Assembly: GCA_937925695.1 (NCBI GenBank) | Contig: CALAMD010000059.1 | Location: 1-24,787 of the forward strand | Source of the DNA: an uncultured Bacillaceae bacterium | GTDB lineage: Bacteria; Bacillota; Bacilli; Bacillales; Amphibacillaceae | DNA length: 24,787 nucleotides | Direction: 5' to 3' | Shown: positions 14,447 through 21,627 of the stretch, piece after piece | Layout of the letters: each line of letters opens with the position of its first letter | Numbering within the stretch: the first letter of the stretch is position 1 | The notes under the pieces: model-generated | Told to the model about the DNA's origin: nothing | Database searches by the model: none | Seen by the model: the letters and a program-made list of their open reading frames with translations, nothing else | Made by a program: the position numbers and the translations under genes

Positions 14447-15217
14447 TTGTTTATACGTACTGAAAGAAGTATCAAAGAATTTAGATACGCTTATCCCATC
14501 GTTTTCACAATCATTGTTATTAATCTTGGGCTGTTCTTGTTCACACATATATTTAATTTTGATTTTGGAAAAAAACTATGGCTTTTAGGTGTAGGATGCA
14601 ACTATTTTATTTATGAGTTTAATGAATATTGGCGACTCATTACCCCTATATTTTTACATGCTAACTTAATGCACGTCTTATTTAATTCTTTTTCACTAGT
14701 CATTTTCGGGCCCGCCCTCGAGCAAATGCTTGGAAAAAACAAGTTTATCATCGGATATTTATTAGCTGGGATTGCTGGAAATATCGGAACTTATCTCGTG
14801 AATCCCTTATCTACGACCTTGCACGTAGGTGCCTCGGGTGCGATTTATGGCTTATTTGGATTATATATTTTTATGATCTTTTTCCGCAAACATTTAATTG
14901 ACCCTGGTAATGCTCAAATCGTGCTTACCATTGTATTCATCGGCCTCGTAATGACCTTTATCACACCAAGAATCAATATATATGCTCATTTATTTGGCTT
15001 TATTGGGGGTTTTGCCCTAGGGCCACCTTTATTACATGGTGCCGAACCTTTTTCAATTCATCGCAATAGACGACCACCGATCTCCGGGACAGTTACCTTC
15101 GATCACCAACGTTGGCCACGAAGACGAATACCCCATAAAGTGAAAACGAACCTGCTCTGGATCATCATCGGTACATTAGTTATCCTTGGGCTGCTCGGCA
15201 GATTTTTCTCATTCTAA
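14447..15217 (+). CDS. Rhomboid family intramembrane serine protease (YdcA-like)
   Basis: A 256-residue polytopic membrane protein. The catalytic dyad is Ser130 in HVGASGAIYGLFGLY (GxSG motif) and His181 in NIYAHLFGFIGGFALG; ITPIFLHANLMHVLFN (His71, His76) is the conserved TM2 segment. About six membrane helices are visible: 16-36, 78-93, 99-118, 127-147, 157-174 and 178-196, with another hydrophobic C-terminal helix at about 237-255. Substrates are unknown. The start is TTG at 14447, with AAAGGAGG seven bases upstream. In the acpS/rhomboid divergent region GTTAGT-gggttat-ACTAAC is an inverted repeat over a possible TATACT -10. B. subtilis ydcA occupies the same place. Confidence 0.92.
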   Translation: MFIRTERSIKEFRYAYPIVFTIIVINLGLFLFTHIFNFDFGKKLWLLGVGCNYFIYEFNEYWRLITPIFLHANLMHVLFNSFSLVIFGPALEQMLGKNKFIIGYLLAGIAGNIGTYLVNPLSTTLHVGASGAIYGLFGLYIFMIFFRKHLIDPGNAQIVLTIVFIGLVMTFITPRINIYAHLFGFIGGFALGPPLLHGAEPFSIHRNRRPPISGTVTFDHQRWPRRRIPHKVKTNLLWIIIGTLVILGLLGRFFSF

Positions 15218-15242
15218 TCAATTGGTTTTATCACAATAAACG

Positions 15243-15332
15243 AAAAGCTCCATTCAAGGTAGATAGCTTATGCGTTTTTAGAGCCGAATGGCGGAAACGT
15301 TAAGCAAACATCACCCGATTAGGAGCTTTTTT
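15243..15332. terminator. Long structured hairpin terminator between rhomboid and cshA
   Basis: The outer stem AAAAGCTCC (15243-15251) / GGAGCTTTT (15322-15330) is followed by T residues, making a terminator for the plus strand and a weaker one for cshA. Unlike a simple terminator, the 70-base loop is itself nearly fully paired in nested steps: GGT-a-GAT/ATCACC, GCTTA/TAAGC, CGTTT/AAACG and an apical GCC-GAAT-GGC. This gives one ninety-base imperfect hairpin. Confidence 0.7.
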
Positions 15333-15339
15333 CATATGA

Positions 15340-16770
15340 TTATTTATGATAGGAACGTTTTTTGTGTTGGTATCCGTGTCTACGTGAATGTCTTTTTCTT
15401 GGACCACGTTTGTTTTTATCTTGATAATTCCGGCCACCTTTGTTTTTAACACTAATCGGTTGCATAGCCGATAGTTTAATCGGTGTATCTTTTCGCTCTT
15501 GTGTTAATAAGCTTAAAGCCGCTGAAATGATTGTAATTGAATCATGGTCTTTTAATAAGTCATTAGCTGTTTCATGATAGTTTTTCAATTCTTTTTCTTG
15601 GACAGCAGTTAGGATTTTATCAGCTGCTGCTTGTTGTTGACCGAGTTGGGCTTCTTTATTGGTTGGTGGCATCATCCGATTAATTTTACTTTTGGTTACT
15701 CGCTGAATGACTTGTAAGTGAGCAATTTCCCGCGGCGTAACAAAAGATAATGCTTCACCAGTTCGTCCAGCTCTTCCTGTTCTGCCAATTCGATGCACAT
15801 AGCTTTCAGGATCTTGGGGAATATCAAAGTTATACACATGGGTAACACCTGAAATATCTAACCCACGGGCAGCAACATCCGTAGCAACGAGTACTTCAAT
15901 TTGACCTCGCTTAAATTTATTTAACACATTTATTCTCTGTCTCTGCGTTAAGTCACCATGTATACCTTCAGCACGAAATCCTCTAATTTGTAATCCTTCA
16001 GCAATCTCATCTACACGTTTTTTTGTTCGACTAAACACAATCGCCAATTCTGGTGCATAAATGTCTAAGTGATTTGTCAAGGTATCGAACTTTCTTTGTT
16101 CAGGTATTTCAATAAAATATTGATTGATATTCTTAACGGTTAACTCTTTCGCCTTTACTTTTATTTCTTTCGGATCCTTCATTAAATTCGTTGCAATGTC
16201 ACGAATTTCTTTTGGCATCGTTGCTGAAAATAATAGAGTTTGTCTCGTTTTAGGAATATTTTGTAAAATGTTTTGAATATCGTCGATAAAACCCATGTTG
16301 AGCATTTCGTCTGCTTCATCCAAAACAACAATTTTTACATCGTTAACACGAATGGTGCGTCGATTCATATGATCTAACAATCGTCCCGGTGTTGCTACAA
16401 CAATATGAGGTCTTTCTTTTAAGGCGCGAATTTGCCTTGGCATATGTTGGCCACCATATATCGGTAACGCTCTAATTCCTTTAACTTTTCCAAGATGATT
16501 AATTTCTTCTGCCACTTGAATGGCTAGTTCTCTTGTCGGGGCAACAACAATACCTTGTATTTTCCGGTCGATACGCTGGAAGGTTTCGATCATCGGGATA
16601 CCAAAAGCGGCGGTCTTTCCTGTCCCTGTTTGTGCCTGTCCGATTACATCCCTTCCTTCCAAGACGTATGGAATCGTTTGTTCTTGAATTGGTGTTGCTT
16701 CTTCAAAACCCATTTTTTCAAGTGCTTGTAAAATAGGTTTTGAAACCCCTAGGTCTTTAAATGTTGTCAA
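15340..16770 (-). CDS. cshA: DEAD-box ATP-dependent RNA helicase CshA
   Basis: A 476-residue RNA helicase that unwinds RNA in the degradosome and in ribosome assembly, especially in the cold. Motifs in order: Q motif FEEATPIQ, Walker A AQTGTGKT (46-53), PTRELA, TPGR, DEAD (151-154), SAT, then the second RecA domain with VATDVAARGLDI and HRIGRTGRAGRTG. The C-terminal tail is basic (KNKRGPRKRHSRRHGYQHKKRS), shorter than in B. subtilis and lacking its Gly/Arg repeats. The best start is TTG 16770 (MTTFKDLGV), with AAAGGAG 11 bases upstream; ATG 16794 would put that site inside the coding region. It has an approximately 190-base leader. Confidence 0.93.
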   Translation of the reverse strand: MTTFKDLGVSKPILQALEKMGFEEATPIQEQTIPYVLEGRDVIGQAQTGTGKTAAFGIPMIETFQRIDRKIQGIVVAPTRELAIQVAEEINHLGKVKGIRALPIYGGQHMPRQIRALKERPHIVVATPGRLLDHMNRRTIRVNDVKIVVLDEADEMLNMGFIDDIQNILQNIPKTRQTLLFSATMPKEIRDIATNLMKDPKEIKVKAKELTVKNINQYFIEIPEQRKFDTLTNHLDIYAPELAIVFSRTKKRVDEIAEGLQIRGFRAEGIHGDLTQRQRINVLNKFKRGQIEVLVATDVAARGLDISGVTHVYNFDIPQDPESYVHRIGRTGRAGRTGEALSFVTPREIAHLQVIQRVTKSKINRMMPPTNKEAQLGQQQAAADKILTAVQEKELKNYHETANDLLKDHDSITIISAALSLLTQERKDTPIKLSAMQPISVKNKGGRNYQDKNKRGPRKRHSRRHGYQHKKRSYHK

Positions 16771-17094
16771 CTTCTTTACTACTCCTTTATGCATTTTTAC
16801 TACTCGATGATCGTATGAAAAAAGCTCTATCTGCTTCTTTCTTTGTCCATACCAGATCGTAAAGATGCTAAACTATTCTGAACAAATATGATTTTCTGAT
16901 CTTATATCCCGTTTAACATCATCATAAACTCTGATCCAAAAACAGACATTCATGTCATATAATAGTTTTCGTATTATAACATAAAAACGCACATACCTGC
17001 TACCCACAAGGAAAATATTTTTCAACTCATACCCATTGGTTGCAAAAAATTCAAACTAACAACGACTTATATTCTTTGTGAAAACTTGACTAGC
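16771..17094. other. cshA leader and upstream gap
   Basis: Contains the extended -10 promoter of cshA (16973-16981) and a long leader. In the leader, on the minus strand, GACAT-GA-ATGTC is a small hairpin, and AAAGAAGC-AGATAGA-GCTTTTTT (16818-16840) is a weak stem with a T-run, about 50 bases before the cshA start. No reading frame of note. No convincing terminator for the upstream hydrolase gene. Confidence 0.5.
16973..16981 (-). promoter_or_regulatory. Extended -10 promoter of cshA
   Basis: On the minus strand TGTTATAAT combines a perfect TATAAT (16973-16978) with the upstream TG of an extended -10. No good -35 is seen at 17 bases, which is typical for extended -10 promoters. The leader to the chosen start is about 190 bases. 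Confidence 0.6.
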
Positions 17095-17790
17095 TCAATC
17101 AGTCTCCGTTAATAAAAAGTTTAATACCATTGAATTTAAAACATCTTTATCTTCACCTAAACAAATTTGGTGATCAGACTTCTCAAAGAGAACAACTTTC
17201 TTTTCGGTAGAACTTATTTGATTATCTAAATAACTAGCAGCGCGAACGGGCACAAGACTGTCTTGTTGGCCTTGAGCAATTAATACAGGTGTTTTTACGT
17301 CCTTCAAATAGTTACGGGTGAAGCGAACTAATTTTAAAAATTCAATATTCGCTTGCATCGGCACTTTACCGAGTTTTCTTTTTAATCTTACATAATGATG
17401 GTTTTTATGTAAGTTTCCACGAATACCATCCTTAACGACTTCACCGATATCCAATATCATCCGTTTAACGGATAAAAACTTTCCAGCAGTTGCTAATAAA
17501 ACTAATTTATCAACATTATATTTAGCTGCTAAGTAGGCGGCAATCATTCCACCCATGGAAAATCCAATCAAATATATTTCATCATAGTCCTGCTTTAACT
17601 TTTTCAGGGAAGCTTCTGCTGCCTTCAACCACTTACGATAAGATACATTTTCTAACTTTAAATGAAGGCCATGCCCCGGTAATGTAGGTACAACAATTTG
17701 CCAATCTGTGTTTTCTTCTAAATACGCTGCTAATGGTTCGACTTCATGTGGTCCCCCTGTATATCCATGGATTATCAGGCATCCTATCAT
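17095..17790 (-). CDS. Alpha/beta-hydrolase, carboxylesterase/monoacylglycerol lipase-like
   Basis: A 231-residue alpha/beta-hydrolase related to the Est30/YvaK esterase family, probably cytoplasmic. The oxyanion region is IIHGYTGGPHEVEPLAAYL (about 6-24), the nucleophile is Ser78 in IGFSMGGM, and the acid and His follow in AQGQQDSLVP (about Asp176) and EKSDHQICLG (about His206). Substrate not predictable. I chose the ATG at 17790 because AAAGGA ends eight bases upstream; the frame to 17865 contains no better site and encodes an unrelated-looking extension. It is downstream of yppG and its terminator; no promoter was identified. Confidence 0.85.
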   Translation of the reverse strand: MIGCLIIHGYTGGPHEVEPLAAYLEENTDWQIVVPTLPGHGLHLKLENVSYRKWLKAAEASLKKLKQDYDEIYLIGFSMGGMIAAYLAAKYNVDKLVLLATAGKFLSVKRMILDIGEVVKDGIRGNLHKNHHYVRLKRKLGKVPMQANIEFLKLVRFTRNYLKDVKTPVLIAQGQQDSLVPVRAASYLDNQISSTEKKVVLFEKSDHQICLGEDKDVLNSMVLNFLLTETD

Positions 17791-17882
17791 GTTTAACATC
17801 CTTTCATAATAACCCTTAGCGTTATTTTCCCCCAAACATGAAATATTAGTGATAAAAAAATCCATTAGCTTTATTTTTTAAC

Positions 17883-17919
17883 CATAAAGAAGAAGCTGAC
17901 ACCTTCAACGATCAGCTTC
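17883..17919 (-). terminator. Terminator after yppG
   Basis: On the minus strand GAAGCTGA (17912-17919) pairs perfectly with TCAGCTTC (17892-17899) around a 12-base loop, followed by TTCTTTAT. It begins ten bases after the yppG stop. Confidence 0.75.
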
Positions 17920-17929
17920 AAGCAAACAA

Positions 17930-18325
17930 TTATCTAAACGATTTAATTAAATCACTAATCTGCTTAACCATAGGTGTTACTTGTTGAACTGTATTAGCAA
18001 ATTGTCCTACCGTTGCCAACGTTTTATGAATATCCATTTGTCCATTTTCATCTTGAAATTGGGTCAAAATAGTTGGACGATTCTGCGTAGGTGATTGTTG
18101 AAAATTTCCCTGTGTGGACTGAACATATGGCCAATTAGATGGTTGTCTTGGTTTTTGGAAGTATGCAAATGGTGATGACGATTGTGGTGGTTGGAATGGT
18201 GATATATTCGGATTCGGATATGGTGATTGCCCATTAAACTGCGATGGATAAGGGAAGTTAGCAAAATTTGGATGATTTTCGTTTGATAAATGATTATGCT
18301 CGTACGGATAAAGCCTCCAATTCAT
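17930..18325 (-). CDS. yppG: YppG-like protein
   Basis: A 131-residue protein with a low-complexity, Pro/Asn/Gln/Tyr/Phe-rich first part (1-85, repeated FPYPSQF, SPYPNPN, SPFQPPQ) and a conserved C-terminal block ILTQFQDENGQMDIHKTLATVGQFANTVQQVTPMVKQISDLIKSFR typical of Bacillus YppG. Function unknown; the composition resembles spore-coat proteins, but that is only suggestive. The ATG at 18325 follows GGGGTG by seven bases. The start region is one arm of a 97-base palindrome, and a sigma-K-like promoter lies in the loop. Confidence 0.85.
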   Translation of the reverse strand: MNWRLYPYEHNHLSNENHPNFANFPYPSQFNGQSPYPNPNISPFQPPQSSSPFAYFQKPRQPSNWPYVQSTQGNFQQSPTQNRPTILTQFQDENGQMDIHKTLATVGQFANTVQQVTPMVKQISDLIKSFR

Positions 18326-18408
18326 TATATCACACCCCTTTTAAGTATTGTTGCTACAAGCATCATATGCCAAAAGGTTTTCAGGTGTGTAAAATTGAAT
18401 CGGAGGCT
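18312..18408. repeat. 97-bp imperfect palindrome spanning the yppG start
   Basis: Arms 18312-18336 and 18384-18408 are inverted copies matching at 20 of 25 positions (both ends of each arm, AGCCTCC and CACACC, are exact). Inside them CCTTTT (18337-18342) pairs with AAAAGG (18372-18377), and TGCT-ACA-AGCA lies at the centre. One arm is the yppG ribosome site, start codon and first codons; the other lies beyond the upstream permease stop. Confidence 0.8.
18361..18388 (-). promoter_or_regulatory. Sigma-K-like promoter of yppG (tentative)
   Basis: On the minus strand AC (18387-18388), 17 bases, then CATATGATG (18361-18369) matches the sigma-K pattern AC-N17-CATAnnnTA with one mismatch. It lies in the palindrome loop, so its transcript would start inside the loop and contain only one arm. 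The short consensus makes this tentative. Confidence 0.35.
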
Positions 18409-18413
18409 AACAA

Positions 18414-19808
18414 TTAATGATTGTAAATTGGTTGCAACACATACCATTTCTTACTTATCAATGGAATAACAATACAGAATAGTAATACGAGCTTGAATTT
18501 CCAACTAAACATCCAGCCAAATAGTAATATATAACCGATCACTTCAAATCCTAATTTGGATTTTAATTGTTTATTTAAGAACATGATTGCCCTATTTATA
18601 GTTATGTGATACAAATACCAAATGGTGATAATTAAATACAGCAATTGGATTGGCAACCAATAGGAAGCATGTGTTATAAAATATATACCTACCGGAATAA
18701 ACAAGATAAGCGCACCAAAGATTACCCATTTAAAATATGAATCCTTAAAACCCGATAAATTCCAAGGCAATACTTGAACGAGATCCGCTTCAAAGCGTCC
18801 GATAAAAAAACTACGGGCAATGGAAAAATAGATGATAATAGCCACAGCGATAACAATATGAAATACCCATTCGTCTAACCATGAAAAAACAAAAACAAGT
18901 AGAAATAAAGCCCCAATGATTTTAAACAAATCTTGGATATGCTGACGTAAATAGATAGCCCATAAACGATGATGAATAGATTTTTCTTCATACTGAAAAG
19001 GTTTTTTCCTTCGCGTCAAGTTGCGGAATATACTTAGTTTTCTTGGTGGTTTAAAATCGACCTCAGATACTTTCGACACAAACCACATTGACCATATTTG
19101 AAAATCACTCATCTCCGTGATGCGAGCCCATTCGACTTTATCAAATAACTTTGGAATCATGAGTATATTACTTATGATCAACAAGAGTGGTATCAAAATG
19201 GATACGTTTGGGACATGAAACGTAAAATTTATCCCGTTCACTAGCAGCAACAGAAGAATCCACCCTAGTTTGACATACCATCTTGTCCCAAAGAGCTTCC
19301 ACTGGGGAATCGTCATCGTTAAATGAATAAAGATTGCAATCGCTATGTAGGAAAAGACTACTTCAAATGATAATGGTGTGAGCACAATCACAAGCCCGCC
19401 CATTATCATAAATATGATAAGCTGTTTTAACCATTTTTCAAGGCTAGATAACAGCCATATTTTTTTCAATGAATAAGGTAATAGGGATAATTGATATTCA
19501 GAACTAGTTAAAATGACACCTGGCTGTTTAAAGGACTGGAAGAGATAACCTAGAGGTAAAATTGTAAAAAGCATTCCAATATTTTGCTTAGCAATTTCTT
19601 CCCACAACAAAAATTGCTCATAATAGTCGTTAATAAAATCATTCGCAATAAAAAAACCCATAACACCGTACACGACAAGAATGAGTAAATAGAAAGCTGT
19701 TGTTTTATCGAGCACGACACTCAAAGCTAGTTTATACGTGTCTATTTTTCTTTTTCGTCGATTTTTCCTTATCAATCGAAATGCTTGTAAATGACTTTGT
19801 TTTTTCAT
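18414..19808 (-). CDS. ABC transporter permease, EcsB/YthQ-like
   Basis: A 464-residue membrane protein with a basic N terminus (RLIRKNRRKRKIDTYKLALS) and about nine or ten hydrophobic segments, for example TTAFYLLILVVYGVMGFFIA (36-55), LIIFMIMGGLVIVL and ALFLLVFVFSW. A basic cytoplasmic loop with KVSEVDFKPPRKLSIFRNLTRRKKPF lies mid-protein. It resembles EcsB/YthQ-type exporter permeases in layout, but I cannot assign a substrate. The stop-start overlap with the upstream ATPase gene is four bases, so the two are translationally coupled and form one transporter. Confidence 0.82.
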   Translation of the reverse strand: MKKQSHLQAFRLIRKNRRKRKIDTYKLALSVVLDKTTAFYLLILVVYGVMGFFIANDFINDYYEQFLLWEEIAKQNIGMLFTILPLGYLFQSFKQPGVILTSSEYQLSLLPYSLKKIWLLSSLEKWLKQLIIFMIMGGLVIVLTPLSFEVVFSYIAIAIFIHLTMTIPQWKLFGTRWYVKLGWILLLLLVNGINFTFHVPNVSILIPLLLIISNILMIPKLFDKVEWARITEMSDFQIWSMWFVSKVSEVDFKPPRKLSIFRNLTRRKKPFQYEEKSIHHRLWAIYLRQHIQDLFKIIGALFLLVFVFSWLDEWVFHIVIAVAIIIYFSIARSFFIGRFEADLVQVLPWNLSGFKDSYFKWVIFGALILFIPVGIYFITHASYWLPIQLLYLIITIWYLYHITINRAIMFLNKQLKSKLGFEVIGYILLFGWMFSWKFKLVLLFCIVIPLISKKWYVLQPIYNH

Positions 19809-20503
19809 TGGTTGGTCCCTCTTTGAATCGTATCGAAATCTTGAATCGATCCTTGATTGATCAACATACCATCTGTTAGTAGCATGTACTGACTAGCAAG
19901 ATGTTTAACCCGATCTAGCTGATGTGTCGTTAATAAAATGCTCGTTCCATCCTGTTTTTTCTCATGAATTAAAGAAATTAAATAGTCCATCGCAAACACA
20001 TCTAACCCCATAAAAGGTTCATCGATGAGTAAAACAGGGGTATCCGGGAGTAAGGCACAGATTGTCTGGACTTTTTGTCGCATCCCTTTAGATAAAGCGT
20101 CAGGATATTCATCCATTTTGGCCGTTAGTTCAAATCCTTTTACATAACGGTCGACCTTGTCTAGTAGTTCATCTTCCTCAAGCCCATACGCCATACCATA
20201 TAACTGAAAATGTTGCATCACAGTTAATTCAGTCAATAACAGGGGCTCTTCAGGTAGATAGGAAATTCGCTGTTTGAAAGCGAGGAAATTGTCATCTTGG
20301 TCATATGTATCTTGGATAATAATTTTTCCATGGTTCTTTTTTTCAATACCCATAATTGTTTTGAGTAACGTTGATTTTCCAGCACCATTGTGACCAACAA
20401 GTGCCATCACAGTTCCCTTTGGTAATTGGAAGGTAATATCTTTGATTAAGGTCTTATCACCGATTACTGTTGTAACCGATTGGACCGCCAATGTATCCAC
20501 CAT
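19805..20503 (-). CDS. ABC transporter ATP-binding protein, YthP/EcsA-like
   Basis: An ATPase of about 232 residues that would energise the downstream permease. Walker A GHNGAGKSTLLKT (about 37-49), Q-loop region YLPEEPLLLTELTV, signature LSKGMRQKVQTICALL (a KGM version of LSGGQ, as in EcsA), Walker B PVLLIDEPFMGLD and the H-loop LLTTHQLD are all intact. Four adjacent start codons (GTG 20509, ATG 20506, ATG 20503, GTG 20500) follow AGG; 20503 gives reasonable spacing, but any is possible. The -35-like TTGCAA overlaps the T-run of the preceding terminator. Confidence 0.9.
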   Translation of the reverse strand: MVDTLAVQSVTTVIGDKTLIKDITFQLPKGTVMALVGHNGAGKSTLLKTIMGIEKKNHGKIIIQDTYDQDDNFLAFKQRISYLPEEPLLLTELTVMQHFQLYGMAYGLEEDELLDKVDRYVKGFELTAKMDEYPDALSKGMRQKVQTICALLPDTPVLLIDEPFMGLDVFAMDYLISLIHEKKQDGTSILLTTHQLDRVKHLASQYMLLTDGMLINQGSIQDFDTIQRGTNQ

Positions 20504-20571
20504 CATCACCTACACTTGTTTTAAAATTCAGACTTAAGTCATGTATAATGTATCATAATTCTTAAGATTGC

Positions 20572-20610
20572 AAAAACCCAGAAGCTCACGTTGATGTGAA
20601 CTTCTGGGTT
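20572..20610 (-). terminator. Terminator after the PepSY gene
   Basis: On the minus strand AACCCAGAAG pairs perfectly with CTTCTGGGTT, and inside it TCAC pairs with GTGA after one mismatch (14 bp in all, six-base loop), followed by five T residues. It isolates the PepSY gene from the ABC transporter genes. Confidence 0.9.
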
Positions 20611-20638
20611 ATTAAAGCTGATATGCTGTTCGTTTAGC

Positions 20639-21469
20639 TTAATCATCATCACGATCAATTTCAATGACAATGATTTCGCCTGTATAAGCATCAATTTCAA
20701 TTTCGGCTTCTTCATTACCTGATTCTAGTTCAACTTCATAGATCAAACGACCGTCATCTTCATCCAACTCAATATCTTCTATTTTTCCATTAAATACACT
20801 TTTAGCTATACTAATTGCTTCACTTTCACTAATAATTGTCTTCTTCTTAGTTTGTTGTTTTGGTGCTGGTTCCTTTGTTACTTTTGGTGTTGATTTCTCA
20901 GTAGATTGTTGTTCGTTTACTTTAGGTGTTTCTTTTGTTGTCTGTTGTTTATTCTCTTTTGGTTTTACTTCTACAGTTGGCTTTTCTGTCGTTTCTTTTT
21001 TAGCTGTTTTATTTTCATGGTGACGTTCTTTATGATGGTGATCGTCGTCATCGTCATCATGATGTCTTTGATGGTTGTTACGATTTTTCTTTTCTGCTTT
21101 ATCATCGTCATCGCCATCATCATTATTATTGTCATCATCGTCATTATCTTCGTTTACAGCCACTTTATCTTTTGCTTTCTTATTAATTGTTTTTTCTTTT
21201 AACTTAAGTACTTCACCTGTATTACCATCTAGCTTTAATTCATACTCTTTGCCTTCACTCACAACTTCGACTTCATAAACTGCTCGATTAAAGTCTGTTT
21301 CTAACTCGATTTCTTCAATTTCCCCAGGATATTGTTCCAACACCATTTGTCTAATTTCATCGGTTGATAACTTTGGTGCTCCTTGGGATGCATTGGACTG
21401 AAAAATACCTACGCCTAGTATAATTGCTCCGATCATTGCGATCACTGCGATACTGATTTTTTTCTTCAT
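20639..21469 (-). CDS. Secreted double-PepSY protein with Asp/His-rich linker
   Basis: A 276-residue exported or membrane-anchored protein. Residues 1-28 (MKKKISIAVIAMIGAIILGVGIF) form a signal peptide or anchor. Two PepSY domains are visible: about 33-95 (STDEIRQMVLEQYPGEIEEIELE, YEVEVV, LKLDGNTGEVL) and about 208-272 (SESEAISIAKSVFNGKIEDIEL, YEVELE, IEIDAYTGEI). Between them is a low-complexity linker with Asp/Asn runs and a His/Asp stretch (NNHQRHHDDDDDDHHH), then a Lys/Thr/Pro-rich spacer. PepSY domains are proposed inhibitors of extracytoplasmic peptidases. The ATG at 21469 has AAGGAGG eight bases upstream. It follows a two-component system, as ykoI follows ykoG-ykoH in B. subtilis. Confidence 0.88.
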   Translation of the reverse strand: MKKKISIAVIAMIGAIILGVGIFQSNASQGAPKLSTDEIRQMVLEQYPGEIEEIELETDFNRAVYEVEVVSEGKEYELKLDGNTGEVLKLKEKTINKKAKDKVAVNEDNDDDDNNNDDGDDDDKAEKKNRNNHQRHHDDDDDDHHHKERHHENKTAKKETTEKPTVEVKPKENKQQTTKETPKVNEQQSTEKSTPKVTKEPAPKQQTKKKTIISESEAISIAKSVFNGKIEDIELDEDDGRLIYEVELESGNEEAEIEIDAYTGEIIVIEIDRDDD

Positions 21470-21627
21470 TTCTTGTTCCTCCTTCAAGTTGTTAATTACA
21501 TCATATCTTCCCAAAATGATAGAACGATGTGAAGAAGATTAAAATTTGCTGAGAAAGCTATTAACTTTCTTTCACTTTACGATTTTTTCATTTCGAAGGA
21601 GTAAAAGGATGGACATGTATGGTAATA

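Noticed and set aside
17029..17055. GGGTAT on the minus strand upstream of cshA with GTTTGA further upstream, as a sigma-B promoter
   Set aside because: The spacer is 16 bases, longer than the usual 12-15, and the element is about 260 bases from cshA; an extended -10 promoter lies closer.
20906..21278. Two overlapping plus-strand frames rich in Phe/Ile/Val or Ser/Leu opposite the PepSY gene
   Set aside because: They are mirror images of the Asp/His/Lys codon repeats in the real gene; no ribosome site and artificial low-complexity composition.
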